Below, one piece after another: positions 39,199 through 49,086 of a stretch of 64,000 bases of DNA (position 1 is the first letter of the stretch; each line of letters opens with the position of its first letter). The notes below the pieces were generated by a model. The model ran no database searches, was not told the origin of the DNA, and saw nothing but the letters and a program-made list of their open reading frames with translations. The DNA is from Roseococcus sp. (GTDB lineage: Bacteria > Pseudomonadota > Alphaproteobacteria > Acetobacterales > Acetobacteraceae): positions 1-64,000 of the forward strand of contig JAOAIK010000061.1 in the NCBI GenBank assembly GCA_026414745.1, read 5' to 3'. Made by a program: the position numbers and the translations under genes.

Positions 39199-40592
39199 GG
39201 CCAGAGGCTGAGCGCGGCGACCAGGGGAAGCAACCAGGTGATGCGCGCCTGGTAGCGGTCATAGACGCCGGAGAGGGCGCCGCAGACAAAGGCGTTCGCC
39301 ACCACGCCCACCGCCACGCAGGCGAGCAGCGCAAGGCGGGGATCCGCCGCCGGCCCCGTCCGCCAGGGGGACGGCCAGCGGCCCGGGCCGCGCGATGCCC
39401 CGCGCGCGGTCGTGGCCTGCCACCTCTGCCAGGCGGCGACGAGCCCGAGCAGCAGGGAAAGCAGCAGCGCCAGCCGCTGGGTGGCGTCGAAGGGCCGGGC
39501 GAGGCGCTCCAGCCCCGGGCCCCGCTGGAGGGAGCGGGCGAAGCGGGCGTAGGCGTCGGGCGGGAAGTGCGGGCGCAGCACCTCCTCGCCGAAGCTGCGG
39601 GCATGCTCGCCGTCCAGGATGTCCCCGAGCCGGAGCGTGACGAGCTGTCGCATGCCGTTCGCCACCGCCGCGCCGATCACGGCCGAGGGTTCGGCCTGCA
39701 GCGTGGCCGCATTGATCGCGCGCGCCTCGGCCGCGAAGGCGATGCCGTGGCGATGCCGCGGCGCGCCGTCCGGGCCGCGGTTCAAGGGGCTCTCGCCGTG
39801 CCAGAGGAAGCGGTCGCTGTGCATCGGGAAGGCGTCGAGCGCGCGGCACATCTCCCAGCCCGCCTGCGGGCACTCTCGCTGCAGGGTGCGCGTGGCCGGC
39901 CCGTCGGCCTGGAGCCGGGCGAAGAGGAAGACCGGTCCGGTGGGGGAGAGGCTTGCCTGGCCGCGTTCCCAGAGATTGCCGCCGAGCAGCAGGGCGATGG
40001 CCATGCCGAGGGGCAGGGCCATGCGCAGCGCCGGCCGCCAGGACCGGCGCCACGGCAGCGCCACCCCGACCATCGCCGCGGCCACCGCCAGATGGGTGGG
40101 ATGGGTGGCGATGGCGAAGCCGGCGAGCAGGATCAGCGCCAGCCGCTCCGCCCGGCTGGTGCGGGCCTCGGCGAAGCCAAGCAGCCACAGCGCCAGGACC
40201 GCCACGGGGCCGAGGATATCGGGCATCAGCAGGCCGGTGAACCAGGGTGCGGTGGAGAAGAGCGCGAGCCCGAGCGCGAGGAGGAGGTGCACCCCGATCT
40301 CCGCCCGCCCGCGCACCGCGCGCTGCGCGAGCCAGAGCAGCCAGGAGACCGCCAAGGCCTGGGCGATCACAGGGGGCCAGACCGATGCTCCTCCGCCCAG
40401 CAAGGCCAGCCACCAGCCATAGGGCAGCGCCTTGTCCCATGGCGGCAGGCCGGTGGCCGCGTGCAGCCCATAGGCCGTGCTGTCGGGAAAGATGATGGGA
40501 TGCCCGTTCCACAGAGCCGGCCAGATGAGCAGCGGCACCGCGGCGAGAAGCGCGGCGGCCCGGACCATCGGCGGCGGAAGGCGCGTCGGCAT
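39156..40592 (-). CDS. Polytopic membrane protein, GT-C-like, unknown
   Basis: A protein of about 478 aa with 9-11 hydrophobic helices. A first extracytoplasmic loop carries NGHPIIFPDSTAYG (Asp37), and a large hydrophilic region lies at about 240-370 with Cys residues (QRECPQAGWEMC). The layout, an acidic residue in the first loop and a soluble middle domain, recalls GT-C glycosyltransferases using lipid-linked sugars, but no family can be named. The start is uncertain: ATGs at 40592 and 40616 both lack a strong ribosome site. Its 3' end overlaps trpA by 43 nt on the other strand. Confidence 0.75.
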   Translation of the reverse strand: MPTRLPPPMVRAAALLAAVPLLIWPALWNGHPIIFPDSTAYGLHAATGLPPWDKALPYGWWLALLGGGASVWPPVIAQALAVSWLLWLAQRAVRGRAEIGVHLLLALGLALFSTAPWFTGLLMPDILGPVAVLALWLLGFAEARTSRAERLALILLAGFAIATHPTHLAVAAAMVGVALPWRRSWRPALRMALPLGMAIALLLGGNLWERGQASLSPTGPVFLFARLQADGPATRTLQRECPQAGWEMCRALDAFPMHSDRFLWHGESPLNRGPDGAPRHRHGIAFAAEARAINAATLQAEPSAVIGAAVANGMRQLVTLRLGDILDGEHARSFGEEVLRPHFPPDAYARFARSLQRGPGLERLARPFDATQRLALLLSLLLGLVAAWQRWQATTARGASRGPGRWPSPWRTGPAADPRLALLACVAVGVVANAFVCGALSGVYDRYQARITWLLPLVAALSLWPQRAPRTASASSAT

Positions 40593-40693
40593 GGCCCGTT
40601 TGTCGCGGCGCAACATGGCGGAATTGCGGGCGCCCTCGACAAAGAGCCAGCGCGGTTGGAGCATCCTGGCGCGGAGGGGGAGGGGCGCGACGC

Positions 40694-41545
40694 ATGGATA
40701 GGGTGGGCTTCATCGGGCTCGGCATGATGGGCCGGCCCATGGCCGAGAACCTGCACGCCAAGGGCGTGCCTCTGATCACCTGCGACGCGGCGGGCGTGAC
40801 CCTGCCCGGCGTTCCGGCCGAGGCCGAGCCCGGCGCCATCGGCCGGGCCGCGCGCACCGTGATCCTCATGCTGCCCGACAGCCGCGCCGTGGCCGCGGTG
40901 ATGGAGGCGCTGCTGCCCGCGCTCGCCCCAGGATCGCTGGTGGTGGACATGGGCAGCAGCCTCCCCGCCGAGACGCGGCGCTGGGGGGCTGCGCTGGCCG
41001 CGCGGGGGGCGGCGATGCTGGATGCCCCCGTCTCCGGCTCCGTGCCCAAGGCGCGGGCGGGGACGCTCGCCATCATGGCCGGCGGCGCGGAGGGCGACAT
41101 CGCCCGCGCCGAGCCGCTGCTGCGCGCGATGGGCGAGACGATCATCCGCACCGGGCCGCTGGGCAGCGCGCATGCGATGAAGGCGCTGAACAACTACGTC
41201 TATGCCGCGGGGCTGCTGGCTGTCAGCGAGGCGGCGCTGGCCGCCGAGCGCGAGGGGCTGGACCTCGGCGTCTTCACCCGGGTGCTCAACGCCTCCTCCG
41301 GGCGCAACGTCGCGAGCGAGACGAAGCTCGCGCAGGAGATCGCGAGCGGGCGCTACGCCGGGGGCTTCCAGCTCGGCCTCATGCGCAAGGATCTGGAGAC
41401 GGCCGGCGCGCTGGTCGAGGCCGCAGGCACGCCCCACGCGCTGCTCGACCTCTGCCGCGCGCTCTGGGCCGAGGCGGTGGCGGCGGAAGGCCCGAAGGCC
41501 GACAACACCGCCATCCACCGCTTCCTCAGGGCGCGCGGTAGGTGA
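40694..41545 (+). CDS. NAD(P)-dependent beta-hydroxyacid dehydrogenase
   Basis: A 283-aa member of the 3-hydroxyisobutyrate dehydrogenase/tartronate-semialdehyde reductase family. Seen: VGFIGLGMMGRPMAENL (cofactor loop), LDAPVSGSVPKARAGTL (substrate-binding), and catalytic Lys163 in MKALNNYVYAAGLLA. GGGGAGGGG-like purine-rich DNA precedes the ATG. It is a diverged paralog of the GarR-like gene at 41911, from which it differs in lacking the usual GG after DAPVSG. Substrate unknown. Confidence 0.9.
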   Translation: MDRVGFIGLGMMGRPMAENLHAKGVPLITCDAAGVTLPGVPAEAEPGAIGRAARTVILMLPDSRAVAAVMEALLPALAPGSLVVDMGSSLPAETRRWGAALAARGAAMLDAPVSGSVPKARAGTLAIMAGGAEGDIARAEPLLRAMGETIIRTGPLGSAHAMKALNNYVYAAGLLAVSEAALAAEREGLDLGVFTRVLNASSGRNVASETKLAQEIASGRYAGGFQLGLMRKDLETAGALVEAAGTPHALLDLCRALWAEAVAAEGPKADNTAIHRFLRARGR

Positions 41546-41834
41546 GGCCGTAGCGGCGGAGGAACTCCGCGATGGGCAGGCGTTCGGCGGCGACGAGGCA
41601 GGCCTGGTCGCCGGCCGCCTCATGCAGGAAGCGATAGACGGTGATGTGCTCGCCCTCGATCGCCATGCGGCAGAAGCCCTTGTCGGGAGCGGGGTCGTCG
41701 CCGGGGCAGCGCGCCACGTCGGTGTGGCGCACATGCGGCTCGAACTCGGCATAGGGCACCCAGCAGCGCATCTCCTGGGCGGCGAGCGCGGCGGGGGAGA
41801 GAAGAAGGGCGCTGAACAGGGCGGCGCGGATCAT
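41526..41834 (-). CDS. Small exported protein, 102 aa, Cys-containing
   Basis: It starts with a signal peptide (MIRAALFSALLLSPAALA, cleavage near AAQ) and has four cysteines (RCWV, ARCPG, GFCRM, QACLV) that could form two disulfides in the periplasm. No family is recognised. It ends inside the convergent dehydrogenase gene (20-nt overlap). It is upstream of nothing co-oriented except the GarR-like gene 77 nt behind it. The signal peptide and composition favour a real gene. Confidence 0.75.
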   Translation of the reverse strand: MIRAALFSALLLSPAALAAQEMRCWVPYAEFEPHVRHTDVARCPGDDPAPDKGFCRMAIEGEHITVYRFLHEAAGDQACLVAAERLPIAEFLRRYGLTYRAP

Positions 41835-41910
41835 GGTTCCTCCAGGGTCCCGGCCCAGCCATTGCAGGGCGGGCCGGGGCGCGCCGCAAGCGCGGAACCG
41901 TGTCAGGCGC

Positions 41911-42786
41911 TCAGCCGATCTTGTGGTTCGCCAACCGCTCCAGCGCCTGCACCAGGGCCGAATGGTCCCAGCCCTCGCCGCCCATGGCCGCGCAGGCGGA
42001 GAAGAGCTGCTGCGCCGAGGCGGTGTTGGGCAGCGCCACGCCCAGCTCCTTCGCCGATTGCAGGGCGAGGTTCAGGTCCTTCTGGTGGAGCTTGATGCGG
42101 AAGCCCGGGTCGAAGGTCCGGTTGATCATGCGCTCGGCGTGCACCTCGAGGATGCGGGAGTTGGCGAAGCCGCCCATCAGCGCCTGGCGGACCTTGGCGG
42201 GGTCCGCCCCGGCCTTGGAGGCGAAGACCAGCGCCTCGGCCACCGCCTCGATGTTCAGCGCCACGATGATCTGGTTGGCGACCTTCGTGGTCTGCCCCGC
42301 GCCGTTGGGGCCGACCAGGGTGATGTTCTTCCCCATCGCCTGGAACAGCGGCAGGGCGCGGGCGAAGGCGGCCTCGGGCCCGCCGACCATGATGGTGAGC
42401 GCGGCGTTCTTCGCGCCCACCTCGCCGCCCGAGACGGGCGCGTCCAGGTAGTCGCAGCCCAGCGCGTTGACGCGCGCGGCGAAGGCCTTGGTGGCGGTCG
42501 GGCTGATCGAGGACATGTCGATGACGAGCTTGCCCGGCGCGAGCCCCTCGGCCACGCCCTTCTCGCCGAACAGCGCGGCCTCCACATCGGGGGTGTCGGG
42601 CACCATGAGGATGATCACCTCGGCCCGGCGCGCGGCCTCGGCCGCGTCGTTGACGATGGTGAAGGCGGCGCGCGCCTCGGGCTTCAGGCTGGCGCGCTCG
42701 GGGGCGATGATGGCGTGGCCCGCCTTGGCGAGGTTCTGCGCCATGGGCAGGCCCATGATGCCGAGGCCGATGAAGGCGATGTTCAT
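41911..42786 (-). CDS. 2-hydroxy-3-oxopropionate (tartronate semialdehyde) reductase
   Basis: Reduces tartronate semialdehyde to D-glycerate. The 291-aa product has IAFIGLGIMGLPMAQNL, YLDAPVSGGEVGAKNA and catalytic Lys168 in TTKVANQIIVALNIEAVAEA, typical of GarR/GlxR. It lies 12 nt after the hydroxypyruvate isomerase gene, its usual partner, so the pair forms the lower glyoxylate (glycerate) pathway. Glyoxylate carboligase is not in the window. Confidence 0.93.
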   Translation of the reverse strand: MNIAFIGLGIMGLPMAQNLAKAGHAIIAPERASLKPEARAAFTIVNDAAEAARRAEVIILMVPDTPDVEAALFGEKGVAEGLAPGKLVIDMSSISPTATKAFAARVNALGCDYLDAPVSGGEVGAKNAALTIMVGGPEAAFARALPLFQAMGKNITLVGPNGAGQTTKVANQIIVALNIEAVAEALVFASKAGADPAKVRQALMGGFANSRILEVHAERMINRTFDPGFRIKLHQKDLNLALQSAKELGVALPNTASAQQLFSACAAMGGEGWDHSALVQALERLANHKIG

Positions 42787-42798
42787 GTCAGCGTGTCC

Positions 42799-43578
42799 TC
42801 AGTTCCGATAGGGCGCCAGCCAGCCGAGGCCGGCCAGCGTCTCGCCCTTCGGGCGATACTCGCAGCCGATCCAGCCGCGATAGCCGGCCGCGTCAATGGC
42901 GGCGAAGACGAAGGGCCAGTTCACCTCGCCCGTGCCGGGTTCGTGCCGGCCGGGCGTGTCGGCCACCTGCATGTGCGCGATATGGGGCAGCAGCGCCTGC
43001 ATGCGCGGCACGAGGTCGCCCTCGGTGATCTGGCAGTGGTAGAGGTCGAACTGCAGGCCGACCCGACCCGCGCCCAGCCCCTCGATGACGGCCAGCGCCT
43101 GCGCCGTGGTGTTGAGGAAGAAGCCGGGGATGTCGCGATGGTTGATGGGCTCGATCACCGGCTTCACCCCGGCCTTGGCGCATTCCTCGGCGGCGAAGTC
43201 GAGGTTGGCGGCATAACAGGCGAGCAGCCGTTCGCGCGGAACGCCGGCCGGGGCGAGTCCCGCCATCACGTGCAGCCGCCGGCAGCCCAGGGCGGCCGCG
43301 TAGTCGAGGGCGCGCCTCACCCCGTCGCGGAACTCGTCCCGGCGCTCGGGCAGGCAGGCGAGGCCGCGCTCGCCCGCCGCCCAGTCGCCCGGGGGCATGT
43401 TGAACAGCACGTTGGCGAGGCCGTTGTCGCTGAGCCGCCGGGCGATCTCCTGCGGCGCGAACTCGTAGGGGAAGAGGAACTCCACCGCCTCGAAACCGGC
43501 CGCGCGCGCCGCGGCGAAGCGGTCGAGGAAGGGCAGCTCGGTGAACATCATCGAGAGGTTCGCGGCGAATCTCGGCAT
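42799..43578 (-). CDS. hyi: Hydroxypyruvate isomerase
   Basis: The 259-aa TIM-barrel isomerase interconverts hydroxypyruvate and tartronate semialdehyde. It has FAANLSMMFTELPFLDRFAAARAAGF, VIEPINHRDIPGFFLNT (metal-binding Glu), VGLQFDLYHCQITEGD and GWIGCEYRPKGET, all Hyi hallmarks with the xylose-isomerase-like metal site. It is the first gene of a two-gene operon with the GarR-like reductase. Confidence 0.94.
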   Translation of the reverse strand: MPRFAANLSMMFTELPFLDRFAAARAAGFEAVEFLFPYEFAPQEIARRLSDNGLANVLFNMPPGDWAAGERGLACLPERRDEFRDGVRRALDYAAALGCRRLHVMAGLAPAGVPRERLLACYAANLDFAAEECAKAGVKPVIEPINHRDIPGFFLNTTAQALAVIEGLGAGRVGLQFDLYHCQITEGDLVPRMQALLPHIAHMQVADTPGRHEPGTGEVNWPFVFAAIDAAGYRGWIGCEYRPKGETLAGLGWLAPYRN

Positions 43579-43677
43579 GGCGCGTCTCCCCGGGCCTGCT
43601 TTCGCGGCACTAACAGATGGCGCCGGGGGCGAACACCCCCGCGCGCCCGGGGAGGGGTGCGGAGGGATGCCTCGTCC

Positions 43678-44940
43678 TCAATCGGCGTAGAAGCGCTCGC
43701 GCACCGCGTTGGCGATGGGGCCGGAGCCGATGATGGCCGTCTGCGTCATGACGATGCCGATGATGTCGTTCACCGGATCCACCCAGAACTGGGTGCCGTA
43801 GATGCCGCCCCAGCCCCAGCTTCCGGCCGGCAGGCGGGAGCGCGCGGCGGCCGGGTCCACCAGCACGCCCGCGCCCAGGCTGTGGCCCCAGCCCGGACCG
43901 CGCAGGGTCGGCATCGCACCGGTCGCGTTCTCCGTGATGAGGCGCACCGTCTCGGGCCGCAGCAGGCGCACCCCGTCCAGCTCCCCGCCGCGGGCGAGCA
44001 TGAGCAGGAAGCGCGCATAGTCGCGGATGGTGCCGCTCATCCCCGCCCCGCCCGAATGATAGCCGCCGAGGAAGACCCGCTCGGGGTTGAGCAGCGCCAT
44101 CCCCTGCGTCGCGGGGAACAGGACGGCCTCCTCGCCCCGCACGGGGACCACGCCGGTGCCGAGGGCGCCTGTCACCTGCGCCGGGCGGGTGACGGGGACG
44201 AAGCGTTCGGCCTGGGCGGCCGGCGCCTGGAAGACGAAGGAGGCGATGCCGAGCGGCCGGGCGATGCGCTCGGTCACGAAGGAACCGAGCGGCTGGCCCG
44301 TCACGCGCTCGACCACCGCGCCGGCGACGTCGATGGAGAGCGAATACTCCCAGGCGCTGCCCGGCGCGTGGAGCAGCGGCGCGGCAGCAAGGCGGCGCAT
44401 GGCCTCGCGCGTGTCCAGCTCCGGGTGGGAGAGCCCGTCCACCACGCCGGCCGCCCGATACTCGGCCGCCACGGCCCGGTTCATGAAGTTGTACGAGAAG
44501 CCGGCCGTGTGGGTCAGCAGCTCGCGGATGGTCGGCTGGCGCGGCGCGGGCGCTGTGCTGCCGTCGGGCTGGCGGACGCGCAGCCCGGCGAACTCGGGAA
44601 GATGGCGCGAGAGGGGGTCGTCGAGGCCGATCCGCCCGTCCTCGACGAGCATGAGTGTGGCCACCGAGGTCACCAGCTTGGTCATGGAGGCGAGGCGGAA
44701 CATGTCCTCCATGCCGATCGGCGCGCCGCCGCCGGGCTCGCGCGTGCCATGGGCGCGCGCGTAGAGGGGCTGCCCGTCGCGCAGGATGAGCACGAGGATG
44801 CCGGGCGTGGAGCCGCCCGAGACGAGCCGCTCGAGTTCGGCGTCGAGGGCGGCGGCGCGCTGTTCCGGCGTGCGCGCGGCGACCGGCAGGGCCAGCAGCC
44901 CGGCCGCAGCGATGCCGAGCAGAAGGCGGCGTGCGATCAT
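43678..44940 (-). CDS. Exported serine hydrolase, class C beta-lactamase/family VIII esterase type
   Basis: A 420-aa protein with a signal peptide (RRLLLGIAAAGLLALPVAA). It has the SxxK nucleophile motif SMTK (Ser85, Lys88) and a YxN-like EYSLSIDVAGAVVERV. The third box, usually KTG, reads GWGGIYGTQFWVDP. These features match family VIII carboxylesterases and the EstB group more than true AmpC. Likely substrates are esters or D-amino acid peptides. GGAGGAG lies 6 nt before the ATG. The gene stands alone. Confidence 0.88.
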   Translation of the reverse strand: MIARRLLLGIAAAGLLALPVAARTPEQRAAALDAELERLVSGGSTPGILVLILRDGQPLYARAHGTREPGGGAPIGMEDMFRLASMTKLVTSVATLMLVEDGRIGLDDPLSRHLPEFAGLRVRQPDGSTAPAPRQPTIRELLTHTAGFSYNFMNRAVAAEYRAAGVVDGLSHPELDTREAMRRLAAAPLLHAPGSAWEYSLSIDVAGAVVERVTGQPLGSFVTERIARPLGIASFVFQAPAAQAERFVPVTRPAQVTGALGTGVVPVRGEEAVLFPATQGMALLNPERVFLGGYHSGGAGMSGTIRDYARFLLMLARGGELDGVRLLRPETVRLITENATGAMPTLRGPGWGHSLGAGVLVDPAAARSRLPAGSWGWGGIYGTQFWVDPVNDIIGIVMTQTAIIGSGPIANAVRERFYAD

Positions 44941-45056
44941 CGGTGTCTCCTCCATCCCCGTCTTCCGGCGCGGGGCGCGGCAGCTTAGGCGCACCGGCCC
45001 GGCCGATGCCAGGGCCGCGCCGCGACCGCGCGGCCCCGGCGGTCCCTCGGCGCGGC

Positions 45057-46517
45057 TCAGCCGAAGCGTGCCGCCAGCGCGGCCTGCGCCGCGGGTGCCA
45101 TGTGCAGGCCGAGCCTGGTGCGCCGCCAGAGCACGTCCTCGGCGCTGCGCGCCCATTCGCGCGCGCGCATCCAGTCGAGCTCCGCCTCGGTCAGCCCCGC
45201 GCCGAGATCCGCCCCCGTGCGGCCGCCGGCGAAGACCTCCGGCAGCAGCGCGCCATGGGTGCGCAGCAGGCGCGGCAGGTGCGCGGGGTCGAGGAAGGGC
45301 AGGGCGCGCGCCATCTCGGCGGCGAAGGCGGCGCGGCTCATGCCGCCGAAATCTCCGCCGGGCAGCCGGGCGGTGGCGGTCCAGGGCGTTCCGGCGCGGC
45401 CGATGGCGGCGCCCACCATGCCCGCCGCCTCCTCGGCCAGCCGGCGGAAGGTGGTGATCTTCCCGCCATAGACGGTGAGCAGCGGCGCGCCCGCGCGGTC
45501 GAGCTTCAGCACGTAGTCGCGCGTCACGGCCGAGGGGTTCTCGGCCCCGTCGTCATAGAGCGGGCGCACGCCGGCATAGCGCCAGACGATCTCCTCCGGC
45601 CGCACCTCCCGCGCGAACTGGCGCGAGACGGCGGCGCAGAGATAGGCGGCCTCCTCCTCGGTGCAGCGGGCCTCGGCCGGGTCGCCCTCATGCGGCACGT
45701 CGGTGGTGCCGATGAGCGAGAAGCGCTCCTCGTAGGGGATGACGAAGACCACGCGCCGGTCGTCGTTCTGCAGGATGTAGGCGTGCTCGCCCTCGTAGAG
45801 GCGCGGCACGACGATGTGGCTGCCGCGGATCAGCCGCACCGCGCCGGGCTTGGGGGCCTCGGCGGCCTCGAGCGCCTGCTGCACCCAGGGGCCGGCGGCG
45901 TTGACGATGGCGCGCGCGCGCAGGCGCTCGCCCTGGCGGTCGGGGCCGCGCAGCGTCACCTCCCAGTGGTCGGGGTGGCGGCGCGCGGCCTCGAAGGCGG
46001 TGCGGGTGCGGATGTCGGCGCCGCGGTCGGCCGCATCGCGCGCGCAGAGCAGCACGAGGCGGGAATCCTCCACCCAGGCGTCGGAATAGGCGAAGGCGTG
46101 GGTGATGGCGGGCGAGAGGGGCGCGGCCAGCGGATGCCCCGCGGTGGCGAAGCCCTCGGCCGGCGGCAGCGAGACGCGCCGCGCCAGGTGGTCGTAGAGG
46201 AACAGCCCCGCGCGGATCATCCAGCGCGGGCGCATCTCGGGCCGGTGCGGCAGCACGAAGCGCAGCGGCCAGATGATGTGCGGGGCGGCGGCGAGCAGCA
46301 CCTCGCGCTCGGCCAGCGCCTCGCGCACCAGGCGGAACTCGTAGAGCTCGAGGTAGCGCAGCCCGCCGTGGATGAGCTTCGAGGAGGCCGAGGAGGTGGC
46401 CTGCGCGAGGTCCCCCCGCTCGGCCAGGATCACGGAATGGCCGCGGCCGGCGAGGTCGCGCGCGATGCCCGCGCCGTTCACGCCGCCGCCGATGACGAGG
46501 ATGTCGCAACCCAGCAT
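45057..46517 (-). CDS. glpD: Aerobic glycerol-3-phosphate dehydrogenase
   Basis: Oxidises glycerol-3-phosphate to dihydroxyacetone phosphate and passes electrons to ubiquinone. The 486-aa FAD protein starts [23 protein letters not shown] and has [27 protein letters not shown], and [19 protein letters not shown] near the C-terminal domain. These are GlpD signatures. No glpK or glpR is adjacent. Head-to-head with the chemoreceptor gene, 119 nt apart. Confidence 0.95.
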   Translation of the reverse strand: MLGCDILVIGGGVNGAGIARDLAGRGHSVILAERGDLAQATSSASSKLIHGGLRYLELYEFRLVREALAEREVLLAAAPHIIWPLRFVLPHRPEMRPRWMIRAGLFLYDHLARRVSLPPAEGFATAGHPLAAPLSPAITHAFAYSDAWVEDSRLVLLCARDAADRGADIRTRTAFEAARRHPDHWEVTLRGPDRQGERLRARAIVNAAGPWVQQALEAAEAPKPGAVRLIRGSHIVVPRLYEGEHAYILQNDDRRVVFVIPYEERFSLIGTTDVPHEGDPAEARCTEEEAAYLCAAVSRQFAREVRPEEIVWRYAGVRPLYDDGAENPSAVTRDYVLKLDRAGAPLLTVYGGKITTFRRLAEEAAGMVGAAIGRAGTPWTATARLPGGDFGGMSRAAFAAEMARALPFLDPAHLPRLLRTHGALLPEVFAGGRTGADLGAGLTEAELDWMRAREWARSAEDVLWRRTRLGLHMAPAAQAALAARFG

Positions 46518-46636
46518 GGCGCGGGATTAGGGGGCGCGCGGGGGCGCGTCCAGGGCGGCGCGATGCGAAACCCGGCGTTAAGCGGGACGCGGCAACCTCC
46601 CTGCCGGCTTCAGCAACCGAGCGGAGAGCCGGCAGC

Positions 46637-48340
46637 ATGACATCTCGCATCATGGGGCGGCTTCGGCTGCCCAGCCTCACCCTCGTCACCCGCGTGGTGC
46701 TGGCGGGCATCGCCAGCGTGGCGCTGGCGGTGGTCGCGCTGATCGCCTGGACGCTGGTCGATGGGCGCGAGCGCGCCTGGCGCGAGGTGGAGGCGCGGCT
46801 GGTGCAGGATCTCGCCCTGCTCGACGCGCTGACCGGCCCGCCGTCCGCGCCCTGGCGGCTGACGGAAACGGGGCGGCTCGCCCGCGGCGAGCGGGTGATC
46901 GAGGGGGCGAATGACCTCGTGGACATGGTCTCGCGCCGCGGCGGCGGGGTGGCCACGATCTTCCGCGGCGATGAGCGGGTCGCGACCAGCGTGCAGCGGC
47001 CCGACGGCACCCGCGCCACCGGGACGCGCCTCGCCCCGGGCCCAGCGCACAGCGAGGCGATCGGCGCGGGCCGCACCTATCGCGGCGTGAACACCATCCT
47101 CGGCCGCGATCACCTGACCATCTACCAGCCCATCCGCGACCCGCAGGGCCGGCAGCTCGGGCTGCTCTTCGTCGGCCACGCCGTCGAGGGCGTCTACGCG
47201 CCCGCGCACCGGGACGCGATGCGCAGGGGGCTCGTGGCGCTCGGGCTGCTCGCGGTGCTGGCCTTCGCCTTCTGGTGGGCGATGCGCCGGCAGCTCCGCC
47301 CGCTCGAGGAGCTGCGCGCGCGCATGCAGGGCATCGCGGCGGGCGAGCTGGACGCGCCCGTGCCGCACGCGGCCCGCCGCGACGAGATCGGCGCCATGGC
47401 GCGGGATCTGGAGGCGCTGCGCCTCGCGCGCATCGAGACCCGCCAGGCGCGCGAGGAGGCGGATGCCGAGCGCGCGCGGGGCGAGGCCGCGCGCCGGGCC
47501 GAGGCCGCCCGCGCCGCCGAGGCGCTGGAGGCCGCGCTCTCCGACGCCTCGGCGCAGTTGAAGGAGCGCGCCTCCGCCACCCTCTCGGCGGCCGAGCAGC
47601 TCTCCGACACCGCCCGGCGCGCGACGGCGCAGACCGGCGCCCTCGGCGCGGGCTCGGACGGCGCGACGGCGCAGGTGCAGGCGGTGGCCGCGGCGGCCGA
47701 GGAGCTCTCGAGCAGCATCGCCGAGATCACCCGCCGGGTGGGCGAGGCCTCGCGCATCGCCGACCGCGCCATGGGCGAGGCCGAGGCCACCGACCAGACG
47801 GTGCGCGGCCTGTCCAGCGCCGCCCAGCGCATCGGCGAGGTGGTGCGCCTGATCGAGAGCATCGCCGCGCAGACCAACCTGCTCGCGCTGAATGCCACGA
47901 TCGAGGCGGCGCGCGCGGGCGAGGCGGGCAAGGGCTTCGCCGTGGTGGCGGGCGAGGTGAAGGCGCTGGCGGCGCAGACCGCCAAGGCCACGGAGGAGAT
48001 CGCCGCCCAGATCGCCGGCATCCGCGCCACCACCGAGAGCGCGGCGGCGGCGATCGGCGGCATCGCCGGCACCATCACCGAGCTGCACGCGATCAGCGGC
48101 GCCATCGCCGAGGCCATGGCCCAGCAGGGCGACGCCACGCGCGAGATCGCCGCGCGGGTGGCCGAGGCGGCGGGCGCCACCACCGCCATCTCGGCCGAGG
48201 CGCGCGCCCTGCTCGGCGATGTGGAGCGCACCGACGCCGCGGCGCAGGAGCTGCGCGCGCTCGCCACCGGCCTCGACCAGTCGGGCCGCTACCTGCGCGA
48301 GGAGGTGGCCGCCCTGGTGCAGCGCCTGCGCGCCGCCTGA
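46637..48340 (+). CDS. Methyl-accepting chemotaxis protein
   Basis: A 567-aa chemoreceptor. A membrane helix at about 18-40 is followed by a periplasmic sensor of single-Cache type to about 195 ([47 protein letters not shown]). A second helix lies at about 197-217, then HAMP ([36 protein letters not shown]). The signalling tip reads [40 protein letters not shown]. No C-terminal tethering pentapeptide is present. The ligand is unknown; no che genes are adjacent. Confidence 0.95.
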   Translation: MTSRIMGRLRLPSLTLVTRVVLAGIASVALAVVALIAWTLVDGRERAWREVEARLVQDLALLDALTGPPSAPWRLTETGRLARGERVIEGANDLVDMVSRRGGGVATIFRGDERVATSVQRPDGTRATGTRLAPGPAHSEAIGAGRTYRGVNTILGRDHLTIYQPIRDPQGRQLGLLFVGHAVEGVYAPAHRDAMRRGLVALGLLAVLAFAFWWAMRRQLRPLEELRARMQGIAAGELDAPVPHAARRDEIGAMARDLEALRLARIETRQAREEADAERARGEAARRAEAARAAEALEAALSDASAQLKERASATLSAAEQLSDTARRATAQTGALGAGSDGATAQVQAVAAAAEELSSSIAEITRRVGEASRIADRAMGEAEATDQTVRGLSSAAQRIGEVVRLIESIAAQTNLLALNATIEAARAGEAGKGFAVVAGEVKALAAQTAKATEEIAAQIAGIRATTESAAAAIGGIAGTITELHAISGAIAEAMAQQGDATREIAARVAEAAGATTAISAEARALLGDVERTDAAAQELRALATGLDQSGRYLREEVAALVQRLRAA

Positions 48341-48397
48341 CCCGTTGCGGGGCCGCGCCGCATCCCCATCTCGCGCCCAGCGAGGGGAGATGCGGCG

Positions 48398-48937
48398 ATG
48401 GAGTTCGCGACGCTGGGTGGCGGCTGCTTCTGGTGCCTGGACGCCGCCTTCCGCGAGGTGGCGGGCGTGCGGCAGGTGGTCTGCGGCTATGCCGGCGGGC
48501 ATCTGCCCAACCCGAGCTACGAGCAGGTCTGCGGCAAGACGACCGGCCATGCCGAGGTGGTGCGCATCGGCTTCGACCCGGCGCTGCTCTCCTACGCCGA
48601 TCTGCTGCGGATGTTCTTCGCCCTGCACGATCCCACCACGAAGGACCGCCAGGGCGCCGATGTGGGCCCGCAATACCGCTCCATCATCCTCGCCGAGACG
48701 CCGGAGCAGATGCAGACGGCCCGCGCCGTGATGGCGGAGGTGGAGGCCGAGGGCCTCTGGGGCGCGCCCCTGGTGACGGAGCTCGTCCCCGCCGGCGCCT
48801 TCTGGCCCGCCGAGCCCGAGCACCAGGACTACTTCAACCGCAATCCCTGGGCCGGCTACTGCCGGGTGGTGATCGCGCCCAAGCTCGCGAAGTTCCGCAA
48901 GGCCTTCGCCGGCCGCCTCCTGCCTCCCGGGGCCTGA
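48398..48937 (+). CDS. msrA: Peptide methionine sulfoxide reductase MsrA
   Basis: Repairs methionine-S-sulfoxide in proteins. A 179-aa enzyme with the catalytic motif GGGCFWC (Cys10), YAGGHLPNPSYEQVCGKTTGHAEVV, FFALHDPTTKDRQGADVGPQYRS, and EPEHQDYFNRNP. GAGGGGAG lies 9 nt upstream of ATG. It is the cytosolic A type, without a fused MsrB domain. Confidence 0.96.
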   Translation: MEFATLGGGCFWCLDAAFREVAGVRQVVCGYAGGHLPNPSYEQVCGKTTGHAEVVRIGFDPALLSYADLLRMFFALHDPTTKDRQGADVGPQYRSIILAETPEQMQTARAVMAEVEAEGLWGAPLVTELVPAGAFWPAEPEHQDYFNRNPWAGYCRVVIAPKLAKFRKAFAGRLLPPGA

Positions 48938-49086
48938 GCCGCCGGTCTGGCGCCGAGGCGTGTCGTCACGCCCGCCGCGGAGACGACCGGCGGGGACGCC
49001 GCCGCGCCTGGGGGAAACCATCGCAACGCCTTGAAGGCGCCTCCTGTTTCGGCTTCACTCGAGGCCCCCCCTGCTGGACCCCCGCC

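Noticed and set aside
46518-46636. Palindromic operator between glpD and the chemoreceptor
   Set aside because: Only short, imperfect G/C-rich inverted repeats are found, as expected by chance at this base composition.
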